In this document: positions 26,415 to 36,221 of the stretch, in pieces | How the letters are laid out: each line of letters begins with the position of its first letter | Position numbering within the stretch: position 1 is the first letter of the stretch | NCBI RefSeq assembly: GCF_019668465.1 | Contig: NZ_AP024828.1 | Coordinates: 806,001-870,000, forward strand | DNA from: Mycobacterium senriense | Lineage (GTDB): Bacteria; Actinomycetota; Actinomycetes; Mycobacteriales; Mycobacteriaceae | DNA: 64,000 nt | Direction: 5' to 3' | The notes under the pieces: model-generated | The model's database searches: none | What the model saw: the letters and a program-made list of their open reading frames with translations, nothing else | Told to the model about the DNA's origin: nothing | Program-made: the position numbers and the translations under genes

Positions 26415-27107
26415 TCAGCGCAGGGGCTTGTGCCCCGCGTGTAGGGCGACGATGCCGCCGCTCAGGTTGCGCCAGCGCACCCCGGACCAGCCGGCCTGGG
26501 TTATCTGCTGCGCCAGCGCCGCCTGATCGGGCCACGCCCTGATCGATTCCGCGAGGTACACGTACGCCTCGGGATTGCTGGACACCGCCCGCGCCACCCG
26601 CGGCAGCGCCCGCATCAAGTACTCCTTATAGACGGTGGCGAACATCGCGTTGCTGGGCGTGGAGAATTCGCACACCACCAACCGGCCGCCAGGGCGCGTG
26701 ACGCGGGCCATCTCGCGCAGCCCGGCCTGGGTGTCGACGACGTTGCGCAGCCCGAAACTGATTGTCACGGCATCGAATACGTCGTCGCAGAACGGCAGCC
26801 TGGTGGCATCGCCCGCGACCTTCGGGACGTCGCGCGCCGCACCCGCCGCCAGCATGCCGACCGAGAAGTCGGCGGCCACACACCACGCCCCGGACCTTTC
26901 CAGCTCCACGGTGGACACCGCGGTGCCCGCGGCGAGGTCCAGCACCTTGTGACCGGGCCCGATGGCCAGCGCCGACCGGGTGGCCTTGCGCCAGTACCGG
27001 TCCTGGCCCATCGACAGCACGGTGTTGGTCAGGTCGTACCGGCGGGCGACGCCGTCGAACATCGACGCGACATCCCGGGGATCCTTGTCCAATTCCGCGC
27101 GACTCAC
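26415..27107 (-). CDS. menG: Demethylmenaquinone methyltransferase
   Basis: 230 residues from the GTG at 27107 ([17 protein letters not shown]), matching the Rv0558 start; earlier frames have no family similarity. UbiE/MenG signatures: [15 protein letters not shown] motif [15 protein letters not shown] (about 57-71), and SFGLRNVVD. It transfers a methyl group from SAM to demethylmenaquinone, the final ring modification. TAGCGT 7 nt before this GTG could be a -10 giving a leaderless mRNA. In M. tuberculosis mgtA is adjacent; here about 8 kb intervene. Confidence 0.95.
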   Translation of the reverse strand: MSRAELDKDPRDVASMFDGVARRYDLTNTVLSMGQDRYWRKATRSALAIGPGHKVLDLAAGTAVSTVELERSGAWCVAADFSVGMLAAGAARDVPKVAGDATRLPFCDDVFDAVTISFGLRNVVDTQAGLREMARVTRPGGRLVVCEFSTPSNAMFATVYKEYLMRALPRVARAVSSNPEAYVYLAESIRAWPDQAALAQQITQAGWSGVRWRNLSGGIVALHAGHKPLR

Positions 27108-27164
27108 CACAGAGACGCTACCCGTTGCGGGAATGAGGCGGCGCGGACCGCGTTGTAGCAAGGC

Positions 27165-27989
27165 GTGACTGAAAAAGTTTGGTTTATCAGCGGTACATCG
27201 CGAGGTTTCGGACGGGCGTGGACGATCGCGGCCCTGGAGCGCGGCGACAAGGTCGCCGCCACGGCGCGCGACACCGCATCGCTGGACGACCTGGCGCAGA
27301 AGTACGGCGACGCGCTGCTGCCGATCCGGCTCGACGTCACCGACCGGGTGGCCGACTTCGCGGCGGTCAAGCAGGCGCACGACCACTTCGGCCGGCTCGA
27401 CATCGTGGTGAACAACGCCGGATACGGGCAATTCGGGTTCGTCGAGGAACTCTCCGAGCAGGACGCACGCGACCAGATCGAGACCAATGTCTTTGGGGCG
27501 CTGTGGATCACGCAGGCCGCGCTGCCCTATCTGCGCGAGCAGGGCAGCGGCCACATCATCCAGGTGTCCTCGATCGGGGGCATCGCCGCCTTCCCGTGGC
27601 TCGGCATGTATCACGCGTCCAAGTGGGCGCTGGAGGGCTTCTCACAGGCGCTGGCGCAGGAGGTCGCGCCGTTCGGCGTGCACGTCACGTTGATCGAGCC
27701 GGGCGGCTTCGACACCGACTGGGCCGGGGATTCCGCCAAGCACGCCGATCCGATTCCGGAGTACGACGACGTCCGCGCCGCCGTCCAGGCCGAGCGCAGC
27801 CGCCGGTGGGCCAGCCCGGGTGACCCGTCGGCGTCCGCGGCCGCGCTACTGAAGGTGATCGACGCCGAAAAGCCGCCGCTGCGAGTCTTTTTCGGCGCTT
27901 CCCCGCTGGAAACCGCGAAGGCCGATTACGAGAGCCGGCTGCGCAACTGGGAGGAATGGCAGCCCGTCGCGGAGCTGGCGCAGGGCTGA
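27165..27989 (+). CDS. Short-chain dehydrogenase/reductase
   Basis: 274 residues from the GTG at 27165. Classical SDR: cofactor loop [11 protein letters not shown] (about 9-19), NNAGYGQFG (about 86-94), catalytic Ser in VSSIGG, YHASK with Tyr/Lys (about 148-152), and [10 protein letters not shown]. Substrate unknown. Divergent from menG with 57 bp between start codons. First gene of the segment inserted between menG and mgtA. Confidence 0.9.
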   Translation: MTEKVWFISGTSRGFGRAWTIAALERGDKVAATARDTASLDDLAQKYGDALLPIRLDVTDRVADFAAVKQAHDHFGRLDIVVNNAGYGQFGFVEELSEQDARDQIETNVFGALWITQAALPYLREQGSGHIIQVSSIGGIAAFPWLGMYHASKWALEGFSQALAQEVAPFGVHVTLIEPGGFDTDWAGDSAKHADPIPEYDDVRAAVQAERSRRWASPGDPSASAAALLKVIDAEKPPLRVFFGASPLETAKADYESRLRNWEEWQPVAELAQG

Positions 27990-28205
27990 TCGACCCGCGG
28001 TCGTCTAGTTCGAGGCCGCGTTCAGTTGTGCTCGGGCACAAGGAGCCCACCACCCAGCAAAGCGCGACCGACTTTCGGACGCGGCGGGTCAGGCAGCGTT
28101 CAGCGAGACACCGCGGATCACGAAGCCTGAAGGGGAGGCGCGTGGCGCAGCAGCGAAACGGGTAAGCGCTGTAGTACCACTTGGAACGGAATAGAAGGAC
28201 ACGCT

Positions 28206-28412
28206 ATGAGCGCCGCGGATAAGGCCCGAAACAAGGTGCGGTTGGTCTCAGCCAAGCTCAAGGCGGCAACCGGCCGCGTCACCAACGACCCGGCCTTGGA
28301 AGCGGAGGGCAGGGCGGACCAGCGGGCGGCCCATTTGCGAGATGCCGGTGAAAAGGTCAAAGACGCATTCCGGCCCCGCCGGCGCCGACAGGTCCGGCGC
28401 CGACAGGTCTAG
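28206..28412 (+). CDS. CsbD-like stress protein
   Basis: 68 residues. The middle (KAATGRVTNDPALEAEGRADQ) is the CsbD signature of small hydrophilic general-stress proteins. AGAAGGA precedes the ATG. The C-terminus is a duplicated basic motif (RRRRQVRRRQV) encoded by a near-perfect 15-bp tandem repeat, CGGCGCCGACAGGTC, twice, which may be a recent expansion. Function in stress is inferred from the family only. Confidence 0.75.
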   Translation: MSAADKARNKVRLVSAKLKAATGRVTNDPALEAEGRADQRAAHLRDAGEKVKDAFRPRRRRQVRRRQV

Positions 28413-28454
28413 CCGACGAACCCCTCGCGGGATGTCAATTCATCCCGTCATGCA

Positions 28455-28764
28455 TCATGGCAGCGCGGCGGCCCACTTCATGTGGCCCTCGAAGCCCAGC
28501 GATGTCGCCATGGCGCGGTAGCGATCGCGATGATCGCGATAGCTGGCCTCATCCGTTGACTACACAGCCTGGATCGGTTGGCACAGCTGTCAACTGATCC
28601 ACCGCGCGGCCTCGTCGAGATCGACCGGCAAGCGCGGTCCAGACGGAGCCACCGGCGTTGAACAAGTCGTCGACGACGGAGCGGGCCAATTCGATGGCGC
28701 CCGCCGTATCGCCAGTCCGCGCTACATAGTCGCCGAGACGGCGATACGAGACTCTGTCGGTCAA
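28455..28764 (-). pseudogene. 3' fragment of an adenylyl cyclase/AAA regulator gene
   Basis: On the minus strand the last codons read DEASYRDHRDRYRAMATSLG, then FEGHMKWAAALP and a TGA at 28455-28457. This closely matches the C-terminus of the intact protein at 30394-33567 (DDASCRGYRDDYREMAKALG, then YEGHIAWAEAMP). Upstream, in another frame, DTAGAIELARSVVDDLFNAG matches the GGDPDAAIPVIRAAADHLFRQG region. The rest of the gene is missing and frames are broken, so this is the relic of a second copy. Confidence 0.78.
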
Positions 28765-28897
28765 GCCCGCTCGAAACCAGAGGACCCAGCAAACAAACCG
28801 CCGCGGGCGTTATCGCCATCAATCGAGTAGTCGATTACTCATCCCAGGCAGCGCGGTGTGGATGCACAATTGGGACTCTGCGAGGAAAGGCGCTCCG

Positions 28898-30385
28898 ATG
28901 TCCGCACCCCAGCATCCGCCCGTGGAAACCTGTGATGTCTGCATCGTCGGAGCCGGCATCGCCGGGTTGAACGCCCTGTTCGCCGCCAGCCGATACCTGT
29001 CCCGCGATCACAAGGTGATCCTCGTCGATCGTCGGGCGCGCACGGGCGGCATGTGGGTCGATGTCTACCCCTATGTTCGCCTGCACCAACCACACCCGAT
29101 GTTCACGGCGGGAAACATCGCCTGGACGCTCGGCAAGGACCGCAGCTACCTGGCGACCAAAGGCGAGGTACTCGGCCAGTTCGAACACTGCGTCGACGTG
29201 ATTAAGGAGCGAGTCCAGGTCGATGAGTACTTCGGCTGGCATTTGGAGTCGGAAGTAGAAGAGAACGGAATCGTGCGGGCCACCTGTAGCGCCGCCGACG
29301 GCCGAAGCCTCGTCGTCGAGGCCAAGCGATTGATCAAAGCGTATGGCCTGGGAATCACGCCGAACGAACCGCTCGATATCTCCAGCACGCGCGTGCATTC
29401 GGTGTCGCCGGACTACTGCGACGTCCGGGCTGGTGACATCAGGGAAAGCGATGCGCCGGTGTGGGTCATCGGCGGCGGGAAGACCGCGATGGACACCGCA
29501 CACGCACTGATCACGGCCTACCCCGGACGCGAGGTCAACCTCGTCGCCGGCCGCGGGACGTTCTTCTCTTGCCGCGACAGCCTGTTGCCGAGCGGCGCCC
29601 GCCGCTGGTGGACGGGCACACCGCCGAGCGCCCTCGCTGCGCAGCTGAGTCGCCGGTACGACGGCACGAACGAATCGGAAGTCCAAGATTGGTACCGCGC
29701 CACCCATGGCACGTTCCTGACCCCGCAGGCGGACAACTTCGTGTTGGGAGTGCTGTCCGAGGCCGAAAACCGCACGATCTCCGCCGGGCTGAACGATCTC
29801 GTCATGGACTATTTCGAGGATGCAGTCGACCGGAATGGCACGACCGAGTTGGTGTTTCGGAGCGGATCGACGAAGACGATCGAACCGGGCAGCTGGGTCG
29901 TCAACTGCACGGGATACGTCAAATTCCCCGACGAATACCCCTACGAGCCGTACATTTCGCCCAGTGGCGCAGTCGTTTCCATCAATGTGCGGTCGGCCAT
30001 CCTGCACTTGCCCGCGTTCATGGGGTATTTCCTGGGCCACTTGATGTTCTTGGGCAAGCTCGGGGAAATCCCGCTCTACGAAATCGACTGGATGGGTTTG
30101 AGGCAGAAGGCGCCGCTGGCATTTCCATACGTGCTCTTCGCGCTCGTCCAGCACAACCTCAGCCTGATCTACGACAACGTCCCCGGTCGCGTGTTCACCG
30201 AAAACGGCCTCGATTTCGACAAGTGGTACCCGCTACCGCGCCGCGTGCCGGGCTTGGCACGGTTCATGCTCACGCACCGCCGCGAATGCGAGCGCCAGAG
30301 ACATGTTCTCGACACTGTGCGGGAGCGATTCCAAATTCGATGCGGTCCACTTAGCACGCAGCGCGTTCCCGGCGTCAAAACGTAA
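28898..30385 (+). CDS. FAD/NAD(P)-dependent oxidoreductase (FMO-like)
   Basis: 495 residues from the ATG at 28898, supported by GAGGAAAGG upstream. FAD motif CIVGAGIAGLNALFAAS (about 14-30), GGMWVDVYPYVRLHQPHPMF (a GGxW-type segment as in flavin monooxygenases), and second dinucleotide motif VWVIGGGKTAMDTAHAL (about 187-203). Late segment VVNCTGYVKFP is a TG-type FMO motif. Probably an NADPH-dependent monooxygenase or thioredoxin-reductase-like enzyme; substrate unknown. It lies between two cyclase C-termini (pseudogene fragment and intact gene) and ends 8 bp from the convergent cyclase gene. Confidence 0.85.
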   Translation: MSAPQHPPVETCDVCIVGAGIAGLNALFAASRYLSRDHKVILVDRRARTGGMWVDVYPYVRLHQPHPMFTAGNIAWTLGKDRSYLATKGEVLGQFEHCVDVIKERVQVDEYFGWHLESEVEENGIVRATCSAADGRSLVVEAKRLIKAYGLGITPNEPLDISSTRVHSVSPDYCDVRAGDIRESDAPVWVIGGGKTAMDTAHALITAYPGREVNLVAGRGTFFSCRDSLLPSGARRWWTGTPPSALAAQLSRRYDGTNESEVQDWYRATHGTFLTPQADNFVLGVLSEAENRTISAGLNDLVMDYFEDAVDRNGTTELVFRSGSTKTIEPGSWVVNCTGYVKFPDEYPYEPYISPSGAVVSINVRSAILHLPAFMGYFLGHLMFLGKLGEIPLYEIDWMGLRQKAPLAFPYVLFALVQHNLSLIYDNVPGRVFTENGLDFDKWYPLPRRVPGLARFMLTHRRECERQRHVLDTVRERFQIRCGPLSTQRVPGVKT

Positions 30386-30393
30386 GCACCGCG

Positions 30394-33300
30394 TCACGGC
30401 ATCGCCTCGGCCCACGCGATATGTCCCTCGTAGCCAAGCGCTTTCGCCATTTCACGGTAGTCATCCCGGTATCCTCGGCAGGAGGCGTCGTCGCCGTGGG
30501 CCCGGGCCAGCAGCGCCCGCAGCCGCAACGACCAGATGTCGCGCATCACCAGACCCTCATCGGCCGGCGCAAGCGCCAACCGGTCGATCGCGGCCTCGGC
30601 TTCGGCCGCGCCGCCGTCGGCCCCGCGATCGAGCAGCGTCTCCACCAGAGCAGCCGTCGCCGGAACGCCCCACAACAGCAGATGACCCTGACGGAACAGG
30701 TGGTCGGCGGCGGCGCGGATCACCGGTATGGCGGCATCGGGATCTCCGCCCCTCGCCGTCTCCCGTGCCGAGTAGACCTCGACGATCGGCAGATCGCTCA
30801 GGTTGTGTCCCCGGCTCAGGAACACTTCGCCGACCTCGGCCAGCAGCCGTCGCCCACGACCGCGCTCCGCAATTGTGTTGCGGTGCACCAGCGCAACACC
30901 CAACGTCGCCTGGATGAAGCCCACCACGACGTCGTCACTGGAGCGCTCGGCGATCCGGAGCGCATTCTCGACCTCGTGCAGTGCACGATCATCGGGCCTC
31001 AGCACGCCGAATGGTATCCCCAGCAAGTAGGCATAACCGACAACCCCGGCATAGGAGGCAGGGTCAGCGCGGCGGGCCATGGCCAGGCCTTGCCGCAGGT
31101 CTCCCCGCCATCCCGGCCGACCCAGGAAATAGCGAGCCATGCCCCGCGACGCGAAGGCGAGCGCTAACGGGCACCCGACCAGGAAGTTGCCTTTCGACGG
31201 ATCGCCGTCGGCCAGGTCGATGACGGTCTGTGACCATCGCAGCACGTCAGACCACTCGGCGCTCTCGATTTTGCCGAAGATCACCGGGAAGGACAGCCCC
31301 ACCGTCAAGGTCGCATCTCCGATCGATTCGGCGAGAGCCCAGGCTTCCGCTGCCAACTGCGACGCGTCGCGCACCCGATCCTGATGCGCGCAGCCAACCA
31401 CCAGCCCAGCGGTAGCGATACCCAGTGACGCCTTATCCCCGGCCGCGCTGCACAACTCGCGCAATTCATCGAAGCGGTCACCGGTGACGCTGGCGTGGAC
31501 TCGCCAACCGGTGCCGCACAACATGGTGCGCGGAGCGATGCGCAGGGCCCCCCGGTCGGGGTGGTCCGCGGGCAGGGCGTCGGCGATGTCCGCCGCTCGC
31601 TCCCAACTCAGTCGCGCTGCGCTGATGTCGCGGTTGGTCGCCCAGGTTGCGGCGCGCATGTGCCAGCTGTAAGCGGCGTGCAGCTCACCGGCGGCCTCCA
31701 GGTGTTCCGCGATCAACGCCGCGTTTTCGTCACCCGATTCCGGCTCGCGGGCCTCGATCGCGGCGGCCACCCGACGGTGCAGTTCGGAGCGATCCGATTT
31801 GAGCTGCGCTTCGTAGGCCACCGCATGGATGAGCGGATGGTGGAACACATATTCCGGTTGCCGGGCAGCGCTTACCTGGTCGATGACCTGGGCCGCCACC
31901 AGTTCGTCGACCACCGGCTCGACGCCCAGCACTGTGAGCAGGTCGACGCCGAACCGCGAGCCGATGACCGCGGCCGCGCTCAGCGCGCGCTTGGCTTTCG
32001 GATCGAGGCGGTCGATGCGCGCGGCAATGGTCGCCTGCAACGTGGCAGGCACGCTCACCTCGCTAACCTCCGCCGCCGACCGATAGGCACCAGGCTCCCC
32101 GCGCAGCACTCCGCGTTCAGCCAATTCGCGCACCAACTCCTCGGCGAAGAACGGATTACCGGCGGCCCTTTCGGCGACTCTCTCGCCGACGCCGTCAACC
32201 GACGAGTCGGCGCCGAGCAGATGTGCGACCAGTGCTGCGGTGTCTGAATCATTCAGCGGCGCCAGGGTTATGGTGTCGGCGCCGGTCGTTTGGGTCAATG
32301 CGCCGCGATATTCGGGTCGGTAGGTGACCAGCACCAGCGAGGGCGTCTGAGGGATTTCGGTGAGGAAATCGGCCAGCATCGACTCGCTGACCTCATCGAT
32401 CCAGTGCGCGTCCTCGACGACATAGACCGTCGGGCTTTGCCGGGACAATCTGGCGGCGTTCACCAGCGCGGCCAACCGCCGCCGACGCGCATCGGGATCA
32501 ATCGCCGGTATCGCGGTGCGCGGGTCGGCGACGCCGAGCAGGTCATCGAGCAGCAACGCGTCCTCGGGGTCTGCGTCCGGAATCGCGTCCCGCACCCGGG
32601 CCCGGGCCGCCTGCCCGTCAAGACCCTCGACGCCGATGGCCGCCCGCAGCAGGCGCGCTACGGCATGAAACGGGACCTGGCTGGTGTGCGACTCACAGAA
32701 CGTGCTGAACACCTTCGCGCCCCGGAACTCTGCCAGCGCGACGACCTCGCGCAGCAGACGGCTCTTGCCGATGCCGGGTTCGCCCACCACCTCAACCACA
32801 GCCCCATTTCCATCGAGCGCGCGTTCCAGCAAGCCCGCTACGGCGGACAATTCCCAGCGGCGCCCGACCAGGATCGACTCAGCGCGCTCGGTGGCGCGAT
32901 GCCGGTCCCTCATGCCGCGCAGGCGGTACGCGGTCACCGGTTCGGCGACGCCCTTGATGTGGACCATCTCCGGTTCGCCCAATGCCGCCGCGCCGGCAAC
33001 CAGTCGGGCGGTGGAGACGCTGAGCATCACCCCACCCGGCGGAGCGACCGATTCCATCCGCTGCGCTATACCCACCTGCTCGCCAATCGTGGTGTAGCGC
33101 AACGATGTTGAGCCGACCTCTCCCGCGATGACCTGACCGGAATTGAGCCCAATCCGCAAGGCCAGTTCGACGCGGTCGCGGTCTTTGACCTCGGTGGCAA
33201 GGCGGGAAGTCTCCTGCTGGATGCCCAGCGCCGCAAGGCAAGCACGGATAGCGTGGTCCTCCAGCGCGACGGGGGCCCCGAATACGGCCATGATCCCGTC

Positions 33301-33567
33301 GCCGGTGAACTTGTCAACCGTGCCGCCGAAACGGCGCACCACCGCGGTCGCACGGTCTACCAGGCTGGTCATCACCTCGCGCAGCCGCTCCGGCCCGACG
33401 GCCGCGGCGATGTCCATCGAATGAACCACATCGGCGAAAAGGACCGTGACCTGCTTGTACTCGGCCTGGGCAGCGCGGTCTCGAACCGGGGCACCGCAGC
33501 CGTGGCAGAACCGCGCGTTCTCCAGCGGCTCAGTGCCACACGTCCGACACACTGTCATGGCCGTCAT
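30394..33567 (-). CDS. Class III adenylyl cyclase fused to AAA/STAND ATPase and TPR-like region
   Basis: 1057 residues. An N-terminal zinc ribbon (CRTCGTEPLENARFCHGCG, residues 7-25) is followed by a class III cyclase domain (about 38-200): metal Asp in LFADVV, DKFTGDGIMAVFG, and IGLNSGQVIAGEVG. Next is a STAND/AAA ATPase with P-loop GEPGIGKSRLL (about 266-276) and Walker B VYVVEDAHW, then a long helical repeat region to the end. No LuxR C-terminal domain. It probably makes cAMP under control of the ATPase/sensor. GGAGGG precedes the ATG at 33567. Divergent from the P450 at 33755. Confidence 0.88.
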   Translation of the reverse strand: MTAMTVCRTCGTEPLENARFCHGCGAPVRDRAAQAEYKQVTVLFADVVHSMDIAAAVGPERLREVMTSLVDRATAVVRRFGGTVDKFTGDGIMAVFGAPVALEDHAIRACLAALGIQQETSRLATEVKDRDRVELALRIGLNSGQVIAGEVGSTSLRYTTIGEQVGIAQRMESVAPPGGVMLSVSTARLVAGAAALGEPEMVHIKGVAEPVTAYRLRGMRDRHRATERAESILVGRRWELSAVAGLLERALDGNGAVVEVVGEPGIGKSRLLREVVALAEFRGAKVFSTFCESHTSQVPFHAVARLLRAAIGVEGLDGQAARARVRDAIPDADPEDALLLDDLLGVADPRTAIPAIDPDARRRRLAALVNAARLSRQSPTVYVVEDAHWIDEVSESMLADFLTEIPQTPSLVLVTYRPEYRGALTQTTGADTITLAPLNDSDTAALVAHLLGADSSVDGVGERVAERAAGNPFFAEELVRELAERGVLRGEPGAYRSAAEVSEVSVPATLQATIAARIDRLDPKAKRALSAAAVIGSRFGVDLLTVLGVEPVVDELVAAQVIDQVSAARQPEYVFHHPLIHAVAYEAQLKSDRSELHRRVAAAIEAREPESGDENAALIAEHLEAAGELHAAYSWHMRAATWATNRDISAARLSWERAADIADALPADHPDRGALRIAPRTMLCGTGWRVHASVTGDRFDELRELCSAAGDKASLGIATAGLVVGCAHQDRVRDASQLAAEAWALAESIGDATLTVGLSFPVIFGKIESAEWSDVLRWSQTVIDLADGDPSKGNFLVGCPLALAFASRGMARYFLGRPGWRGDLRQGLAMARRADPASYAGVVGYAYLLGIPFGVLRPDDRALHEVENALRIAERSSDDVVVGFIQATLGVALVHRNTIAERGRGRRLLAEVGEVFLSRGHNLSDLPIVEVYSARETARGGDPDAAIPVIRAAADHLFRQGHLLLWGVPATAALVETLLDRGADGGAAEAEAAIDRLALAPADEGLVMRDIWSLRLRALLARAHGDDASCRGYRDDYREMAKALGYEGHIAWAEAMP

Positions 33568-33643
33568 CCGACCCTCCGCGATCAGGATCCCGAACGTAAG
33601 GATAGGCGGTTGGACCGTTGCGGCGGTACCGTCTGCGCCCGCA

Positions 33644-33660
33644 ACCCAACAGGTTTGGGT
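33644..33660. promoter_or_regulatory. Inverted repeat in divergent cyclase/P450 promoter
   Basis: ACCCAA, a 5-bp spacer, then TTGGGT: perfect 6-bp arms in the 187-bp region between the cyclase and P450 starts, 77 bp from one and 95 bp from the other. It could be a dimeric operator shared by both genes; the motif matches no consensus I know. Confidence 0.3.
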
Positions 33661-33754
33661 CGCAAGACAGGTAGTCGTCTACGCATGTGCTGCGTGCCCG
33701 CGCCGATAAGACTTGGTGGCGAAGGTACTTCACCGATCAGCTTCGGGGTGCGAA

Positions 33755-34993
33755 ATGACCATCACGTTTGACACGTCGATCTGCCCGAATGTCTTTGATG
33801 CCGGCCTTCCGGCGGTTGATTATGAGCATTGCCAGAGCCTCAACGAGGCCCACCGGATCATCCGCCGGGCGCGAAAGCAGGCGTCGATCGCCATCGGCCC
33901 CCACGGGCCGGAGTTGTTGACCTATGAACTGGTTCGAACGGTGCTGCGCGATCCGCGATTCCGCGTGCCCCAAGGCATGTTCCTTGCCTCCCAAGGCATC
34001 ACCACTGGGCCATTGTGGGAGCGTGTCGCCACGAACCTGATCAGTCTCGACGGGGCCGAGCACCACCGGCTGCGCCGGCTGGTGTCCAAAGCCTTCACAC
34101 CACGAGCAACCGCGCGGCTGCACGCGACGATCGTCGAAGTGATCACCGAACTGGTGGATCACCACACCGCAACCGGGCGCTGCGAGGTGGTTGCCGACAT
34201 CGCCCGTCAATACCCGATTCCGATCATCTGTGCGCTGCTCGGCGCCCCGGCGCAGGACTGGAAGCTGTTCTCGGAGTGGACAGACGACATCTTCAAGGCC
34301 TTCAGCTGGGAGGTCGCCGCCCACCAGCGAACCATCTTGGCCGCGTGGGATGACCTCGACGCCTACATCGACGACATGGTCGCGCAGCGACGCCACAGGC
34401 TGACCGACGACCTGATCTCCGACCTGATCCGTGCCGAGGACGCCGGCGATCACCTGAGCGCCGACGAACTCCGCATGCTCGCCGCGGGCCTGCTGATGGC
34501 GGGCACCGACACCACCCGCAACCAGCTGGCCGCCTCCGTGCACGCGCTGTGCGACCGTCCCGACCAGTGGAAGTTGCTTGCCGAGCATCCCGACATGGCG
34601 AGCAGGGCGGTTGAGGAGACAATGCGGCATTCACCGATCGCAGGCGGCACCTTGCGCGTCGCTCTCGAGGACGTCGAGATCGCCGGCGTTCTAATCCCTG
34701 CGGGCACAGTGGTTATCGCGAACACCGCCGCCGCCAACCGCGATCCCGCCGTCTATGACGACCCCGACCGACTCGACATCACCCGCGTCGGAGCCCCGGC
34801 GATGCAGACGTTCGGCGCCGGCATGCACTATTGCCTGGGCGCCAACCTGGCCCGGCTCGAGCTCGCCGAAGCCCTGGCGATCATGACGCGGCGCATGCCC
34901 AACGCCCATCGGACCGGCCCCGCCCCATGGAAGCCGCTCACCGGATTGAGCGGACCGACAACGCTACCAATCGAATTCGACCCCGCGAGGTGA
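33755..34993 (+). CDS. Cytochrome P450 (paralogue B)
   Basis: 412 residues from the ATG at 33755; a GTG at 33713 would add 14 residues. I-helix MAGTDTTRNQ, K-helix EETMR, heme loop FGAGMHYCLGANLAR with the proximal Cys near 360, all intact. Full-length paralogue of the P450 at 6503-7732, differing mainly at the N-terminus. The neighbouring cyclase gene is divergent, so expression may be linked. Substrate and redox partner unknown. Confidence 0.93.
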   Translation: MTITFDTSICPNVFDAGLPAVDYEHCQSLNEAHRIIRRARKQASIAIGPHGPELLTYELVRTVLRDPRFRVPQGMFLASQGITTGPLWERVATNLISLDGAEHHRLRRLVSKAFTPRATARLHATIVEVITELVDHHTATGRCEVVADIARQYPIPIICALLGAPAQDWKLFSEWTDDIFKAFSWEVAAHQRTILAAWDDLDAYIDDMVAQRRHRLTDDLISDLIRAEDAGDHLSADELRMLAAGLLMAGTDTTRNQLAASVHALCDRPDQWKLLAEHPDMASRAVEETMRHSPIAGGTLRVALEDVEIAGVLIPAGTVVIANTAAANRDPAVYDDPDRLDITRVGAPAMQTFGAGMHYCLGANLARLELAEALAIMTRRMPNAHRTGPAPWKPLTGLSGPTTLPIEFDPAR

Positions 34994-35015
34994 ACGGGAG
35001 CGTCACGGCCCTAGC

Positions 35016-36170
35016 TCATTCGCCCTGCGCGTAGCGCGTCGCGGCGAGTTGCCGGCGCACGAACGGCGACAGCACCGCCTCGTAGTGGCCGAGAAGTTCG
35101 TCGCAGATGACCGGCCAGCTCCGGCCGACCACGCTGCGCCGGGCGGCCAGCGCGTAACGCGACCGTTCGGCGATCAGGTGTGCGACCGCATCGGGCAACC
35201 GGGACTCGAACTCGTTGACGGCCAACAGCAGACCGGTTCGCCACGGGGTGACGAGGTCACGTGGGCCGCCGGCGTCGGGGGCGATCACCGGCAACCCCGA
35301 CGCCAGCGCTTCTTGCACGACCTGACAAAACGTCTCGTGCTCACCGGGATGCACGAACACGTCCATGCTGGCGTACGCCGCGGCGAGTTCGTCGCCGTAC
35401 AGCGCACCCGTGAAAACCGCTGTCGGCATTGCCGATTGCAGCTTGTCGCGATCGACACCGTCGCCCACGATGACGAGCTGAACCGCGTCGGCGGTGGCCA
35501 GCCCGATGAGTCGCTCGACATGTTTCTCGGGCGCGAGCCGGCCAACGAATCCGACGATCGGCTTGCCCTGCGGCGACCACTGCGCGCGCAGGGCCTCGTC
35601 GCGCGCGGACGGCGCGAACCGCAGCACGTCAACCCCGCGCGCCCACCGGTGTACCCGCGGAAAGCGATGAGCGACAAGCGATTCCATCGTCACGCTGGAT
35701 GGCGCCAGGGTACGGTCGGCGAGACCGTGCAGATGACGAAACCAGGCCCAGGCGGCCCGCGCCGTCATCGGAATGCCGTAGCTCGCCGCGAAGCCCGGGA
35801 CGTCGGTCTGATACACCGCGACCGTCGGCACCCCCAGCCACCGCGCCGCCCGTACTCCGCCGTAGCCCAGCAGCGCCGGCGAAGCCAGATGCACCACGTG
35901 CGGATCGAATCCGCGCAACACCTTCACCAGCCGGGGCGTCGGCACGCCGAGCGGCAGGGTGGTCACCTTGGGGAACATCCGCGACGGCACCCGGTGAACG
36001 CGGATCCCGTCGTAGATGCGATCGGCCCGGGGCTGGCCGGGAGGCGTGTCGGGGGCGATGACGAGGGCTTCGTGACCCGTCCGGCGCAGGTGCTCGAGCA
36101 CCCGGATCACCGAGTTGCTGACACCGTTGACTTCGGGGAGGAAGGATTCCGCGACGATGGCAACGCGCAC
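35016..36170 (-). CDS. mgtA: GDP-mannose-dependent alpha-mannosyltransferase (GT4)
   Basis: 384 residues, Rv0557 equivalent. GT-B fold: N-terminal [20 protein letters not shown], acceptor-side [12 protein letters not shown], and donor-binding region [20 protein letters not shown] and [20 protein letters not shown] with the E-x7-E motif. It transfers mannose from GDP-mannose to lipid acceptors (PIM/glucuronosyl-diacylglycerol type glycolipids) at the inner membrane face. Last gene of the minus-strand run amidohydrolase-menC-bpoC-menD-DUF3592-mgtA; 51 bp after the DUF3592 gene. Confidence 0.93.
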   Translation of the reverse strand: MRVAIVAESFLPEVNGVSNSVIRVLEHLRRTGHEALVIAPDTPPGQPRADRIYDGIRVHRVPSRMFPKVTTLPLGVPTPRLVKVLRGFDPHVVHLASPALLGYGGVRAARWLGVPTVAVYQTDVPGFAASYGIPMTARAAWAWFRHLHGLADRTLAPSSVTMESLVAHRFPRVHRWARGVDVLRFAPSARDEALRAQWSPQGKPIVGFVGRLAPEKHVERLIGLATADAVQLVIVGDGVDRDKLQSAMPTAVFTGALYGDELAAAYASMDVFVHPGEHETFCQVVQEALASGLPVIAPDAGGPRDLVTPWRTGLLLAVNEFESRLPDAVAHLIAERSRYALAARRSVVGRSWPVICDELLGHYEAVLSPFVRRQLAATRYAQGE

Positions 36171-36221
36171 ATCACTACGGTCTCAGCGTCGGCTGTCGAC
36201 AAGGTTGCCTGTGTGTATACG

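Noticed and set aside
27108..27614. N-terminal extension of menG by 169 residues
   Set aside because: The extension is antisense to the SDR gene, and MenG family members start at SRAELDKDP.
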